A stretch of DNA of 64,000 nt from Toxorhynchites rutilus septentrionalis (GCF_029784135.1 NC_073746.1:228731882-228795881); one strand, 5' to 3'; shown: positions 22,549 through 34,874, numbered from the stretch's first letter. Notes: generated by a model not told the origin, from the letters alone. Translations and numbers: made by a program.

Positions 22549-22720
22549 CGTAGCCTAATTGGTTGCGTGTCCGCTACTAAGCGAACGATCATGAGCTCAT
22601 AACTCGGGGCCCCTCAACTGACAATCTTTGTGTGTTATTCTAGCTACTGTGTCCATGCAACAATCATCATGTAACGGTAATACCAGTTCTTTACCGCTCA
22701 CAATTTCCGTCTGCTGCATC
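22549..22720 (+). repeat. tRNA-derived SINE, copy 1 of a family
   Basis: Starts GGGGGTCTTCGTAGCCTAAT with an A-box-like TAGCCTAATTGG, then a degraded B-box region GAGCTCATAACTC. A body with TTTGTGTGTTATTCTAGCTA follows. A near-identical copy lies at 62803-62960. Two dispersed copies and the Pol III-like head support a SINE. Confidence 0.65.
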
Positions 22721-23100
22721 GGTAATTGACACTATTAATAACAAAACAATGGAAGCGTCATATTAAACAGTCCCGCTGTGAACAGTCCAACTGTGAACAT
22801 TCGAGCAATAGGAATATTCTAACGCCGAAAAAGGCGAAAAGTGTTGTGTATCGATAGAATAGGAATACACAACAGCACCTGGGCAGTTGAAACATTGTTT
22901 ACATGACGATTGTACTCGATATTGTACGACACTTCCAATAAATTAGCCGACCAGAGCATGGTATTTTTCATTGAAATTACTATGTTGTTTATTTTTAAAG
23001 TAGTTAATGGTACACTGAACATCCCATTTCTTTATAAGTGCTTCATAAAATTCGTTGCATTTCAAAGAAATATATAGTTTCAACTCAATGTCAAGACATA

Positions 23101-24281
23101 GAGCAATTCCACAGCAAGTCAGCTGACCGTTGACCCGACCCGCTCCGATTTTTTTTAGCTTGGTACCGTAAACCGGAGGTAGATTAATTGCGATTTTTAG
23201 AATTTCAATTATTTATTCGATTTTTATTTCAAAAATTTTCTGTTTAATGTTTTCCCAATCATTTTCAAAACCAAAACGTGTTTTGTTGAAAAATTTCAAA
23301 ACATAGCATAGGGGTGAAATTGATCAATCTACACTCGAAAAAAAAATTAGAGTAACAGAGTGCGAAGGCGGAAATTTTAAGCGATTTTTGACATGCTGTA
23401 ACTTTGTGGAAAATCTACGCATATCGATGATATGTACATCATTTTGAAGCTACAACTTACAGAATATTTTACATGTTTTTATCTTCGTGTGTGCAGGTGT
23501 AGTGGACAAGGATATCGGGAAGAAATGAAAAATATTTTTTTCTCTGTTTTTTTCAAAGATTTTCTGGATTCACACAATTTTTTGCTAACCAACTCAAAAG
23601 CAAATCCAATTAAGTTTATCAACCAGTTTTTATTTGATTTCTAGTACGTTCCTGTAGGAGCTGCCCATAGAGAGATACTTTAGTTTGAATGAAAAATTAC
23701 CCCTTCGTCTTTGATGATGAATTATTCAATAAACAATCATTGCATCGCAAATCGAGAGACAGTTTTGAAAACGCCAATAAATTCTGCACACCTCTTTTCG
23801 ATATTTTTGTTGTATATTTTTATTGAAATCTCTTTCAATTCAACATAGTTTTGCGTATAGTGGTGCCGTGTCGGTCTTAAGAAAATGCATATATGAATTT
23901 TATCAGATATGAATTACTAAACAATTATCAAATTTCAATGCTTTGTGAAATCCTAATCATTTAAGAAAAGCAACATGAAAAATAGAATCTATATGAAATT
24001 CAACTAGGGAATCTTTTTGTATTGTTCTATCCTAGGACTAACCGTTCTCGAGATATAATCAATTCAATGTAATGAAAATAATACCACGAGCCACGATTTT
24101 TTGAAAAACGATCAATGATTTTGAATACGCCCTTCTCAAAAATCTATCGTAATTTAAATTGGTCATATGATAATGAAAATGATTTTTTGTAGCTTCCATC
24201 ATAAGTACCAAGATTCAGTAAAATCGAAGGGGGTCGTGTCAAATTTTCTTGTTTTTCGGCAGAATTGGCGTGGAATTGCTC
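23101..24281. mobile_element. Inverted-repeat element with CATA target duplication
   Basis: The left end GAGCAATTCCACAGCAA and the right end, in reverse complement GAGCAATTCCACGCCAA, form an inverted repeat. Both outer flanks are CATA (23097-23100 and 24282-24285). A four-base duplication does not point to one superfamily. There is no transposase inside. It carries interspersed repeat B (about 23333-23790) and a 70-codon frame at 23432-23644 that looks random. Confidence 0.6.
23333..23790. repeat. Interspersed repeat B, copy 2
   Basis: The left part (CACTCG, A-run, ATTAGAGTAACAG) matches 7213 in direct orientation. The right part (23668-23790: TTACCCCTTCGTC, CATTGCATCGCAAA, ACAGTTTTGAAAACG) matches 7610-7735 in reverse complement. 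No coding content. Confidence 0.5.
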
Positions 24282-25344
24282 CATATCAAATGTGCAATAA
24301 CACTTACAGAATTTAGGAGGAACTGTCAGGGTTGCCACGTTTATTTCTATAAAATTTTCTAAAAAAATCTGTATATCTGTATTTTTAGTACAAAAATCTG
24401 TATCGAAAGGTTCATATTTAAATTTTCCTTTTATTTCCTTTAAATAAAACATCCTTTGTGAATTTATTTAGAGGTTCGAAACTGTATACTCACACATGTC
24501 AGATCATGAAAGCTTAAGTAATCGTGATCTCAATATTATGTTACCCGTTTATATCTTCCTTAGAAACAATTATGAATGTGTATTGCCCGCTTCACTTCCT
24601 TGAATTCACTTTTATTCTTCCCTTCCCTCTAAATAAGCTGAACTTAGGACCCGATGAAATTAATTTATTACAGTAGCTACACGAACTTTTCAAGAGAGCA
24701 TTCGTGGCATACTAAATAAACATCAGCCTGCTATAAAGTAAGTATAACCCTCTACAAACAATGTTCCGGACAACTAGACAATGTAGGAAAAAATGCTTCT
24801 GCATAATTGAATAAATAGAAGAAAAGGGTGGTAATGGCTTAAATGGTATATTGTGCATATTTATGAACATCGATATAAAAAGAATCAAATAGTGTCGAGT
24901 TACTCGTGTCCATGTCACGGAATGTGGTTCCGGAATCTTCCTCATAGAATGCGGTTCCGGAATCTACCTCATCATACCCGATTAAAGGACATAATTTACT
25001 ATAGAATTCACTATAGAATAAAAACTCAATTCAGATGCAATTACTACAAACAATCACAGTCCTACGTCAAGCTACCGTCCGTGCCCCATAGGCACAGACC
25101 CTTTTACATTTCTTATTTGTGGGTATCAATACAACAAAATAAATCATAAAAAGGTTTTCTCATAATCCTCCAAACCGAATGATGTTAATACATGGTTTTG
25201 TTGAACTTTCGCTCAACACATGCTGATGAATGTTATCAAAAAGTGTCTTACAAACGACCTTAGCAATGAATACAAAATTTCTCATCAGGCCTTTTGACAT
25301 CCAACAGCTGGGAACAAGTTATATCTGAGTCACTCATTTTTTTC

Positions 25345-25640
25345 CCCCATGAGACTCGTCTTGAGTAGCCTGAATTCGTTATCCAAGCCTTGTCTGTTAT
25401 CTACTTCAATGAGTTGAGGAAATTGGCGCATCAAATGATTAGGCTTTGGTAGCTCGTCGAAATTTTTGAGGATCGCTGAAATCAAATCTGTTTCACGATT
25501 TCAATATAGAATCACAACAAATCGATTTGAAGGTCAGCTTCATAGCTGCATCCAATCCTTCTTGAGCTTCTTCTGCATCGATACCTACGTAATCATCCTC
25601 AGGCTCCTTCAGAAAGTCTTCAGAATCTTACAAGGTTAGT
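25345..25640 (-). pseudogene. hAT transposase-like C-terminal remnants
   Basis: Minus-strand reading gives SEDFLKEPEDDYVGIDAEEA followed by EGLDAAMKLTFKSI. After a break comes AILKNFDELPKPN, then HLMRQFPQLIEVDNRQGLDN and EFRLLKTSLM. The FP-x-L...LD-x-E-[FW]-R-x-L pattern resembles the end of insect hAT transposases before the dimerisation region, and it fits the enclosing ends. Frames are interrupted, so it is not functional. Confidence 0.4.
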
Positions 25641-25837
25641 GTGAGGTGCGTAGAAGAAAGATTAAATGCACAATGCCCTACCCCTCGCAGCTGACAGTAT
25701 AACAGTGATGTTGGTGTTATATCATAGCAGCAGTAGTAGCACACATTTCACATCATTTCCTCCTCCAGCAGACAACGGTCAAATAGGTAAGTCACACTTA
25801 ATATTTCCTCTCTGTATCGGGTGATTTCACTGTAGGA

Positions 25838-26071
25838 TTATACTAACGGCATTGAGGAACCCTTGCAGTGAATATCGGAAGCTCCACAGTTAGCATCAGC
25901 TAATCGCTGCACGTAGCTCTCCAAACATAAGTTATCCAACATGGTCAACAATAATATTCTTGTCTCATTATAAAACTCGCAAAATTGAGAACTTTCTGAT
26001 TGAAAAGTGCAATTGACGTTATTGATGAACAGTAGAGCAAAATTCAGGAACAGTATAATGAGTCTAGTCAT
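25838..26071 (-). CDS. Unidentified 77-codon ORF with possible signal peptide
   Basis: Starts with a true ATG at 26071 and encodes a strongly hydrophobic N-terminus (MTRLIILFLNFALLFINNVN) that looks like a signal peptide, then about 55 residues with five cysteines counting the one at the predicted junction. I do not recognise the family. It lies inside the hAT composite, just upstream (in its own sense) of the transposase scraps, and a MITE sits about 57 bp before its ATG. It could be a small secreted protein, the first exon of a larger gene, or chance. Confidence 0.25.
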   Translation of the reverse strand: MTRLIILFLNFALLFINNVNCTFQSESSQFCEFYNETRILLLTMLDNLCLESYVQRLADANCGASDIHCKGSSMPLV

Positions 26072-26127
26072 AGGATCGTTTAAATGAGTAAATATATGAT
26101 TGGCAAATCGATTATGGTCATACTTAA

Positions 26128-26359
26128 CCCTCTACAACCCAACCCACGGATTCACGGATTTTCTTTTCAATTTATTGTGACATTATTTTCAATGTTCACC
26201 CTCACTAGAACGTCTTCAGAATATTTTCATCTATCACACATATACATTGGTTTTATGCTGGCAGCTTTCTGTTAGGAGTATTTAATGTTGAATGTCGGAA
26301 AATCGAGATAAAAGTGGAATGGGGTTTTTGAGACAAATAAAAAAATGGGTCTTAGAGGG
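26128..26359. mobile_element. TTAA-flanked MITE (piggyBac-like)
   Basis: TTAA at 26124-26127 and 26360-26363 flanks the ends CCCTCTACAACCCA and TGGGTCTTAGAGGG, an inverted repeat with two mismatches. The 232-bp length, exact TTAA duplication and CCCTCT start fit piggyBac-type MITEs. Confidence 0.75.
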
Positions 26360-26542
26360 TTAACTTGGAACGGAAAGAAATGGTTAAGCTCTTCAAATCG
26401 CCACCTCTTTGCGTTGCGTTCAACATTTTTATAAATCAAGGTATCTATGTATGCATGTATTCAATATTTAAAAACCAAATTTGTAAATTCTGTATCTTTG
26501 CTGAAAATTTGTAAAAATCTGTAAAATACAGAAGATTTTGTA

Positions 26543-27507
26543 GGGTAAATGATCTTGGTTTGTCTAATTTGGGGTGTTTTTACACAACTAGTAAATGCAA
26601 TCGATTTTTCATCATGAAAATCACACATAATCGATACGAGTTTGGGTTTGTTGAAAAGCCCCAAGTCTCTAGTTGCTAATACTACCATAAGGTGTTGAAA
26701 TTATTCAAATTTTTATGTTTTTTAACGATTTTCCTTACAGAAGAATTATGATCATGGTTTGACAACCTCTGATCATGGTTTGCCCAAAAAAATGATCATG
26801 GTTTGTCCGGTTTTAGAAATCCCCATTTTTGAATGAAAACATTCGAATTCACAATTAGATGTTGCATTTATCATTGCTTGAGTTTACTGTCATCATATTG
26901 ATTCATTCATAATTTAGGCTTTCTTCAGAATATTGCCTTTTCTTGGGCATTTTAGAAGTGTTCACCTCTACACAATCAACACAGAAAAACCATACTTCTG
27001 CTATGCGCGAAGCACACCATAAACAAACATAAGCAAACTGCAGCGCGCCAAGCGGTTGCCATAGAAATCATGTGGACAAAACAACATTATTGAATTGGAC
27101 AACTCATGATCAGAATTGAGTTCATCAAAATGCGTTAATTGAATGGTTTAGCTATGTAAATCCGATACAAATGGTGAGCAAGCATGATGTTTACAATATT
27201 TATAAGTGTTGTAATCCAGAAAAGGTCTGAATACGTGCCAAATAATCATCTGGTGATCGATTAAAAGTTAACTCGAATGAGGGGCGCATTGACACAAATA
27301 GAAGGTGTATTTTATAATCCTTTAAAACATGTGTTTTCGTAAAAATATACAATCAAACTACTATAAATAATGTAAAGGGCAATTTCATTTATATGTTTCG
27401 AAACATTCGAAGGCCTTATTTGACACAGGAGCGCTGAATTAGAGCATTCAAAAAAGTGGGCAAACCATGATCATATTTTCGACTGGACAAACCAAAATCA
27501 TTTACCT
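26543..27507. mobile_element. TA-flanked inverted-repeat element with GATCATGG motifs
   Basis: Ends GGGTAAATGATCTTGGTTTG and, in reverse complement, AGGTAAATGATTTTGGTTTG face each other, with TA outside both (26541-26542, 27508-27509). Inside, GATCATGGTTTG occurs three times (about 26750, 26769, 26793), with an inverted copy near 27460, so the subterminal regions are iterated. No ORF. TA target suggests Tc1/mariner-type or related mobilisation. Confidence 0.65.
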
Positions 27508-27532
27508 TATATGTGGCACCCCTGGGCATTGT

Positions 27533-30100
27533 ATTTCACACGTGAAAGTTGTATTATATAACAACCGAATTAATTTTTTGAACTTTATGACGAATATTTT
27601 GGAAGTTTTATACGTGCGGATAATTTAGTGTGAACATTTGTTTGCAGTCTCTTAGATGATTTCCAAATAATATGTCCCGGACGTTATTTTTTTTGAACGG
27701 TTTATATTGTAGACAATTGAAAATTTTTATATTATTTTTTTTAAATTGTATTTATTTCTTTATATCTGTGCGTGGCACAGATATAAAGGATGTAAATTTA
27801 ATTGGTTTTTAAGGGTTAGTTTAAAAATTTTCCGTAAATGAAAAAATTAATATTGACTTGCCTTTTTATATTGCTTTTTTTTTTAATTTATATCTGTAAA
27901 TAAAACTAGTTCTTTTTTTGCTAAACTGATTCAAATACTGAGAAGAGAAATAAATTTCTTTTAGATAACTAGTCTTGCTTAACTCTTTCACTACGGCAGT
28001 GTGGTCCGTCGGAGTGCTACCGCTGAACGGAGCTACAGGGAGATAGAAGAATTCAGATTGGTGTAGCAGAATTAAACAGTAAGCAGTATCGAATGTGAGG
28101 ATTGCGAATGTGTGGATCCCAACTGATAACTAATAAACAATGATTGCATAGTCGTGTTAATATTATTACCACGTGAGAAAAATTTCACGTACATGTATTA
28201 AACATTCCGCAAAAATGATAAACTGAGATGATTTGGATGAATAGTGGACTTGAAAAGATTCATTTAAGGTGGTATTCCAATGTAGAGGCACAAATTTTCG
28301 GACTTTCTTTCGAGCTCCGAAAAAATAAAACAATTAATGTGTTTGCTATCCATTATTTCATTATTTGTTTATCTATCTTACAATAAAACAAAAAATGTCC
28401 GGAACAAATAATCATAATTAGAATAGTTACAAGCTGGTGAAGTGAGGGAAAAGGGGAAAAAAGTTATGTTATGGCGTACACGATTCTCTTTAGATTATCG
28501 GAAACAAAACAATCGAGTAGATTCAGAATCAGTAAAGATGCTGCTACCGCATGAACCTCGGACAAGTCATAAACATGTTTTTTGATAAAATGGTGTCTGT
28601 TTGAAGAAAAAAAGCTGTTTAATACGTTTTATTACGTTTCCTGATGTTGTTTTTAAATTGTGAAATTGAAAAATTATGATTTTTTTCATTAGTTCATGCG
28701 ATACATTTCTATGATATTCATATTCATATAATTTTAATAATATAATTCATATAATGGATTCGACATAAATCGATTCAGTAGAATTTGAGATGTCGTGTAC
28801 GCCAATTTGAAAAAAGTATTTTCGAGAAAAACACGTTTGAAGTTAATTGTTATGGCCGTACTTGATCAGACACTGCATCACTAATATAGCCATTCGGTAC
28901 ATAATGGGATTTTCGATGAGTCCTTCCTAAGGAATATTCTTGAATACTTAAACTTCAAAAATAGGAAGATATTTTTTATCTTTTTTTTAATTTTTAGACC
29001 AGAATACTGCTTTAAATCGATAAAATTACAAGTTTCTAATGCATGGCCACATCAGTCTAGCCGCAGTCGAAACGAAATAAATCCCCAGTACACCAAATCA
29101 TTGGACACACAATCAGCAGACATCAACACAAACCGTTTTATCGCGTGCCTTCTCCCCGAAGAACTTGTTCACCATTGTGCGCTCAGTAAAGTTGTGTATA
29201 CAGTTTATGACCCTTCAATTGAATCAGCCGGTTCAACATTTGTCTTGTTTTCCCCATGCGTCTGCTTTCACTCAATTATATTAGCACACGACCAGAATAC
29301 GACAGGGCACGCACGGTTCAATCCGTGATTCCCTGGCGACCATCCGACCAGCCAAACAGGGGGATGGTTACTCCGCGGTGGGTAGCGGCGTAACTCTTGG
29401 ACACATCTTTCACTCGCTCTTTTGTTTTCGAGAATTTATGACAACGATCATGCATGTTATAAATCTCAATTGATGTCGATTAAGGCTCACTTTTACATCC
29501 GATTCAGATTAAGCACAATCATCGCACGCTTCAGCTCAGCGTCTGTCAGCTGTTCTGCTTTGCTTTCTCCGTGCCTCTTTTGTTTTATGTTTGGACCAAT
29601 ATTGTGCGGTGCGTGTCCATGGGGTCATGTCTAGTAAGCACACAAATGCTCGATCATCCCGTACTCGCATGGTTCTTGATGATGTCGGTTCTGTCTGTGT
29701 GGAGCGGAGAGTTTATGCTTGCAGCATCGCGACACAGAGTGTCAAGTGTCAAGATTCGCTTAATTCCGTTCTTCCGCTGCGTTGCGTTAAGTAGTCAGTC
29801 GATTGTGCTCTGCGCGTGTTTGTAATTGCTTTGAAAGGGGTGTTTTGGATTCTAATTTTTTACACTTCCTATAAACGTCTGTTCGGTATGTAGTTTTGAA
29901 TTACATTAAAAAAAATTAAATTAAAATTATTGGAAGCCTGATTTTTTTTTTCATTTGAGTTGCAGTATCATACTTAGAAAAGATATTTCAGTAATAGATA
30001 ATTTAAGTATTAGTGCTATAAAAACGGAAAATTTTCTACTTTTTTGTGAATTTACGTAAGTATGTGCGTCATGTTAAAATAAGTACATTTTCATGTGCCA
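27533..30100. other. No recognisable gene; GC-richer patch 29040-29830
   Basis: A+T-rich to about 29,000, then a patch of near-balanced base composition up to 29,830. The patch contains several short frames on the plus strand (29101-29328, 29422-29634, 29571-29825), none with a recognisable domain. The patch could be conserved non-coding or UTR sequence. Confidence 0.3.
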
Positions 30101-30108
30101 TGAAAATA

Positions 30109-30865
30109 CAGCGTTGTCTCGATTATATACAGTTTTTGATTTCTTTCCACTGTGTATAGTGCCCTTAAAGTCAAAAAACACCTTTCTCAGATGATAAAAA
30201 TAAATTTATCCAGATTCTCTCAGGAGGTTATAGACGATCATATTTGATGAAAAAAATCCTCCTACTCATATGTTCGAATTTCAACAATGACAGAATTATC
30301 AAACATTTTTTTTGTGTTTCGGACTCTGTTGCCTCGAACTGGCTCTACATTAAAAAGTAGGCTACGGAAGACGATTTTATGCTTTCATTTGAAAGATGAG
30401 AAAATTTAGTATAGGATATAGTAGTGGAACAACTAAATTAGTGGATTTTGATAACATTTTGGAAGTGAAACACAAAAAGTTAATAATTTTCAATGCGTTA
30501 TTATTAATTTTATCCTAAAAAATTATATTAAACTAGATTGTTTCTATCAATTAAATTGATGTTCTTTAACCGCTCTACAATTTGTTCTTTGACGCACAAC
30601 TTATGTCTTTCTTAATTTGGCTGCAATATCGATATAAACAATTCTTGGTGAAAAATTCAAGCAAAACTTCAAAAATCACTATTTTTGCCCCACTGTACAA
30701 GTAATAGCCACTTAAACTTCACCTTAACGTTGAAAGGATACATTTCTTCATGAAATAAGCCATATTTGAAATAAAAAAAAAATTCAAACTGTGTATAATC
30801 GAGTCCAAAATTGTATATAATCGAATCACATATAATCGAGTCTGTATATAATTGAGTCCGACCTG
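30109..30865. mobile_element. pogo/Tigger-type MITE 1
   Basis: Left end CAGCGTTGTCTCGATTATAT; right end in reverse complement CAGGTCGGACTCAATTATAT. TA lies outside each end (30107-30108, 30866-30867). The right subterminal region repeats ATAATCGAGTC/TATAATCGAATC several times. TA duplication plus CAG ends and TCGATTAT words fit pogo/Tigger-like elements. Contains the second copy of the repeat at 3285. No transposase. Confidence 0.65.
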
Positions 30866-31088
30866 TATTGGCATGATGAGATAATTGAAAATCGACTGGT
30901 GTACCAATAACAGATGCAATGTTGGCTCATTCCCATACCGTAATGTGCTACGCTTTCATTTTCATACGAAAGCTAGAACTGAAACAAAAAAAACCTTTCC
31001 TTCACGCTCTACTTTCACTGCAAGGTGAATCGATGCTGCGTCTTTCCTTTTTGGCAGAGTTATTGAAGCAATTATACGTTTTTTCATA

Positions 31089-32345
31089 CAGGTTGGACTC
31101 GATTATCCGGAGTGCTGATTTTGTTTCACTCTGGATAATCGAATCATAAGAAAATTTGAGAGAAAATCTCTCGGTAAAGGTAAAATAACTATGATTTGCA
31201 CTGATTTATTTATAAATTGCAGTGTCGTAGCCAGAAATTGTCTGGCGCCCCCTAAGGGAAGTGGTAGTGTTTTCAAAATCCAAAAAAATATGCATCGCTC
31301 ATGGACCAAAATATTATTCAAATGGTCAAATCCAACTACAAGCAAACGAAAAATGTTAATTTCTCATTCTTTGCTTATGTTTATGCACGTTAGGGTGCCA
31401 GAGAATGTATGTGAAAAAAGTAACTTTCGAATTTTCGAAAGGGACTTCCTGCAAACAGTTTTTTAACCCGAAAAAATTTCTATGGAAAATTTCAGCTCCA
31501 TCGGACTTTATTTATTAGTGTCGCACATCCGTCAAAGTCTCAGTTTTTAGAAAACCGTGAAATCAGCCAAGGGATATTACCAAAAATCGAATTTCGGGAT
31601 TTAGATGGCAAAACAAATCGAGATCACAGTAGATCGTTTCATGCAGACATTTGGCATCACCATTTAAAAAAAAAAACTCCGATTTCATGCATTCCCTTCT
31701 TGGGTGATTTTACGGTTTTCGGAAGACTCAAACCTTGGCATTTTTGTGACAATAATAAAAAAAAATCCGATTCAGCTGAAATATTGTATAGTGATTTTTG
31801 TTCGAGGGAATTGACATTTTCCAAAAACGTTACTCATGAATTTGTTTTCAAACCGAAAAAATAATAATTTGCCAAACAAGTTTTATTAAATCTATTCTGC
31901 GATAATATCGTAACATGTGAAGATACTAATTAGATATCTTTTGAGAATCCAAAAAATCAAAGGGGTATCGAAGCGGATTGGAAGGTTTATTACTTATTTT
32001 GTATTCTTTGGAACAATCCCAAACCTCATATCCTAGCTCTTCCTTTTCCTTACTGTGTCATATGATCATACTATACACTGTGGATAACCGGATTTAAACA
32101 TACTATACGGACCCTGCTTATCCTAGCAATATCCACGTTTCATTAAATTGTCATATTTGGTATGTTTAAATATTAAATCAATGTATTCATTTGAATTTGT
32201 AATTTCCAACTTATATAAATCTACTGCGGATAATCGAAATTAGTTGTAATGAACAACCTCTATTCCACTCTGGACTATCGAGTCTAAAATTCCGGATAAT
32301 CGAGTTTCCGGATAATCGAGTCTCCGGACAATCGAGTCCGCTCTG
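31089..32345. mobile_element. pogo/Tigger-type MITE 2
   Basis: Left end CAGGTTGGACTCGATTATCC; right end in reverse complement CAGAGCGGACTCGATTGTCC; TA on both sides (31087-31088, 32346-32347). At the right, CCGGATAATCGAGT-type words repeat three times (32282-32335). It is clearly related to the element 220 bp away at 30109-30865. There is no transposase; the inner frames are non-conserved. Confidence 0.7.
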
Positions 32346-32769
32346 TAATTTATTAGAAAAATATGTTCTCGAGTTTTTCTGAAAAACATCACAATTACAA
32401 AACAAAAACACATACGTACATCTAAATATATAAAAATCTTGTGTCACGAACTCCTCCAAAACGGCTCTACCGATTTCGATGAAATTATGCACAAAAAACT
32501 AGGTAGGCATGAGAATAGGTTGTAAACTATATATGATACCGCTAGGGTACCGACTACCATATACTTAATACCGAATAGGGTGGCCTATGGTGGATTTTTT
32601 TTTGCTGAATATTTTTTCTGTGTTTTTTTTCAATTCGGCTTCTAAAATATAAAAAAAAAGATACATATATTTTTAATCGCAATTTTTGCACTTTTGTATT
32701 AACAATGTCTAAATTATTAAACTATCGTTCGTTTTTAAAATAGAACTAATTTATTTACGTTGTTAATTG

Positions 32770-33774
32770 GCAGATGGTTCTACGTTCGCTTCATCGAACC
32801 TGCACTAGTAACCTCAATTCATCTAAAGACACGCGTATCGCCTTTTGAATGTGCGCAATGGATTATTGAAATTCTTCAAATCACATATGCTCGGATTGCC
32901 ACCAGTTGGAAAGCACGTGTGTATATCCAATGCGAATGTTGTAGAAGATATTGCTGGCGACTGCATAGCGACGCAAGAAATTGTGATTCGAAGATGAAAC
33001 AATAATATGCAGTTAATTATCGACACACATCGTTCATGCGATGCTTTCTATCTTCTTCTTCAATGATACTAACGTTCCTAACATTTGCCGTCTCAACGTA
33101 GTGACAATCTCTACAGTACGTGTGACCACAGTGCAAGTCATAAGGACTGATATTGGACAAACCTTAAAAACGAGATCCCGCCACAGATACTTCATTCAGT
33201 ATGAACATCATTACTCATTTTGAATTAATATTTATGAACATATGGTTAAAGGATACGAAACAAGCAATGTGTGGATTTTTATATGTATCGTATGATTATT
33301 CGACGTGATCAGGACAACGTCATTCTACGATGTCGTGAGCTATACCAACAAGCGAACGACTGCGATTCATTCGACAGAATCAACAGAAGCGGCGTGAAGA
33401 AGAATACGTTCACTTGCGAAACGCTATCATGAGCAAAGCCGAGCCAGTCTTTGTTATTGCCAGGCCAAAACGCATGCATTGTCATGACATTACAACACGT
33501 GTAATCAATCAAAAAATGAAGTCTTTAATGAGCTCCATTACCACATTACACATATTCGGTCCCAGACGTTGCTGGATGTATAAGATTGTATGGCAGAAGC
33601 GAGGATTACCTCATACGCTCATTTTTACTTTCGTTAGTCGACAAAATACGCTCTGAGGAAATCGGTAGCGTTATATCCTCTGAAATTCTAGGTCCGTCTA
33701 CAGATCACCTACTCTCCAATGTTTTGAAATCGAGTCAGCATTACCCGAACGGGTCGTTTTATTGCGTTCTGTAA
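32770..33774 (+). pseudogene. Helitron Rep-like remnants
   Basis: Plus-strand pieces in changing frames: VGKHVCISNANVVEDIAGDC with IATQEIVIRR, then THRSCDAFY, then MIIRRDQDNVILRCRELYQQ, then VWQKRGLPHTLIFTF, and finally LVDKIRSEEIGSVISSEILG with PSTDHLL. Together they follow the order of the Helitron rolling-circle replicase (Rep) region as I know it, including the block around GLPH. Stops, frameshifts and a SINE fragment separate them. No helicase portion is visible. Confidence 0.6.
33071..33145 (-). repeat. SINE fragment inside Helitron 1
   Basis: Contains TTTGCCGTCTCAACGTA and GTGACCACAGTGCAAGTC, both also found in the SINE at 52570-52814 in the same order. It interrupts the Rep-like coding remnants. 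Confidence 0.5.
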
Positions 33775-34874
33775 TCCATTCGGCTCAAATCCAATTGAGC
33801 TGTACAAATGGTGCAACATTGCCACACAATTTGACATAGAGTACATAGAGCTTCATGTTTCATTTCTGTGAAGGGAAAATGGTAATGAATTTTCGGGTGA
33901 AATAGGAACGCTTTTAAAACAAAAATTATAAATGAAAATAGACCGTAATATGTGTTCTGTGTTACAGAGTAACACATTCTCTGCAAGTGGGTAAAGTCTT
34001 GAACAAAAATTGTCTCTGATAAAGATTTTATATAATGGATAAAGTTTTAGCGGAAATGCAACCAGATTTATAGATACAAACAAAACACAAATTTCTGCAT
34101 AACTCGAGAAATAATATAACAAATGGAACCAAAATTGGAATGTGAAGATTCTACAGTACAATGAGTGTTCCTATGATGTTATGGCACCCCTCCCTTTTGT
34201 GGAAGGGAGAGGGGGTTCCCATAAAAATATCACACATATTTCAACCAACAATATTCCAACAAAACATGACAATTGAAAATTTTCGGAAAACTATGAAGGA
34301 AAATAGGAAAATTAAAAATTGAATTCCCATATGTTCTACAATTACATAGTGACACGCGTTGTTAGTCCATTTGATGTTTGATGTTGATCTTTGTTCGAAA
34401 GTGGAAATGGATTTTCATGTGAAAAAACGCACTCCAATATCTTATAACTATATAAAATAAAAACAGATCGCTAAAAGTGTTGAGCAATGTGTAAAAAATG
34501 TGTAAGCGCAAAGCTCGAGGAATGAATCGTCCGATTTGAGATGCCTTCACTTTATTATATTTCCAATATCAAACATGTATTCCATATAACGGAGGAATAT
34601 GTTATCTGTAAGTGATGGAAAATCTTGAGCGACAATTGTGTCTGGAAATAATTTAATATTATTATGACAGATTTATCTTTTGGCTTTGGATTATCTTTTG
34701 GCAGAAGTACTAGGAACTTATAGTAATAGGAAATAGTAAAGGTTCGATTAGAAGATTAATCAATGAACTGTTCTGCGATTGGACCCATGAACATTCGCTT
34801 GATAAGAAAACGTTTGAAGATATTGATAACAAAAAATCCATTTTGGGCGAGACGAAGTCTGCCGGGTCAGCTAG

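Larger units (their letters stand above)
24327..27524. mobile_element. hAT-type composite element (GTTGCCAC family)
   Basis: The left end CAGGGTTGCCACGTTTAT and the right end ATATGTGGCACCCCTG form an inverted repeat. Flanks GGAACTGT (24319-24326) and GGCATTGT (27525-27532) agree at six of eight bases, an eroded hAT-size duplication. Transposase-like scraps lie inside on the minus strand at 25345-25640. Two later insertions, a TTAA-type MITE and a TA-flanked inverted-repeat element, enlarge it. Confidence 0.6.
32421..34874 (+). mobile_element. Helitron 1, decayed
   Basis: Starts TCTAAATATATAAAAATCTT after an A and ends in CTAG before a T. Just before the end, AGAC-GAA-GTCT can form a short hairpin, followed by GCCGGGTCAGCTAG. 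TC start, CTRR end, hairpin and A|T insertion are Helitron hallmarks. Remnants of a Rep protein lie in the middle. Tail blocks are shared with 34875-35877 and 51833-52393. A SINE fragment interrupts it near 33071-33145. Confidence 0.8.

Noticed and set aside
29101..29825. Series of plus-strand frames as exons
   Set aside because: They are short, in different frames, without convincing splice sites or domains.
32258..32345. CRISPR-like short repeats (GATAATCGAGT)
   Set aside because: They have no regular spacers, lie in a MITE end, and the window is eukaryotic.
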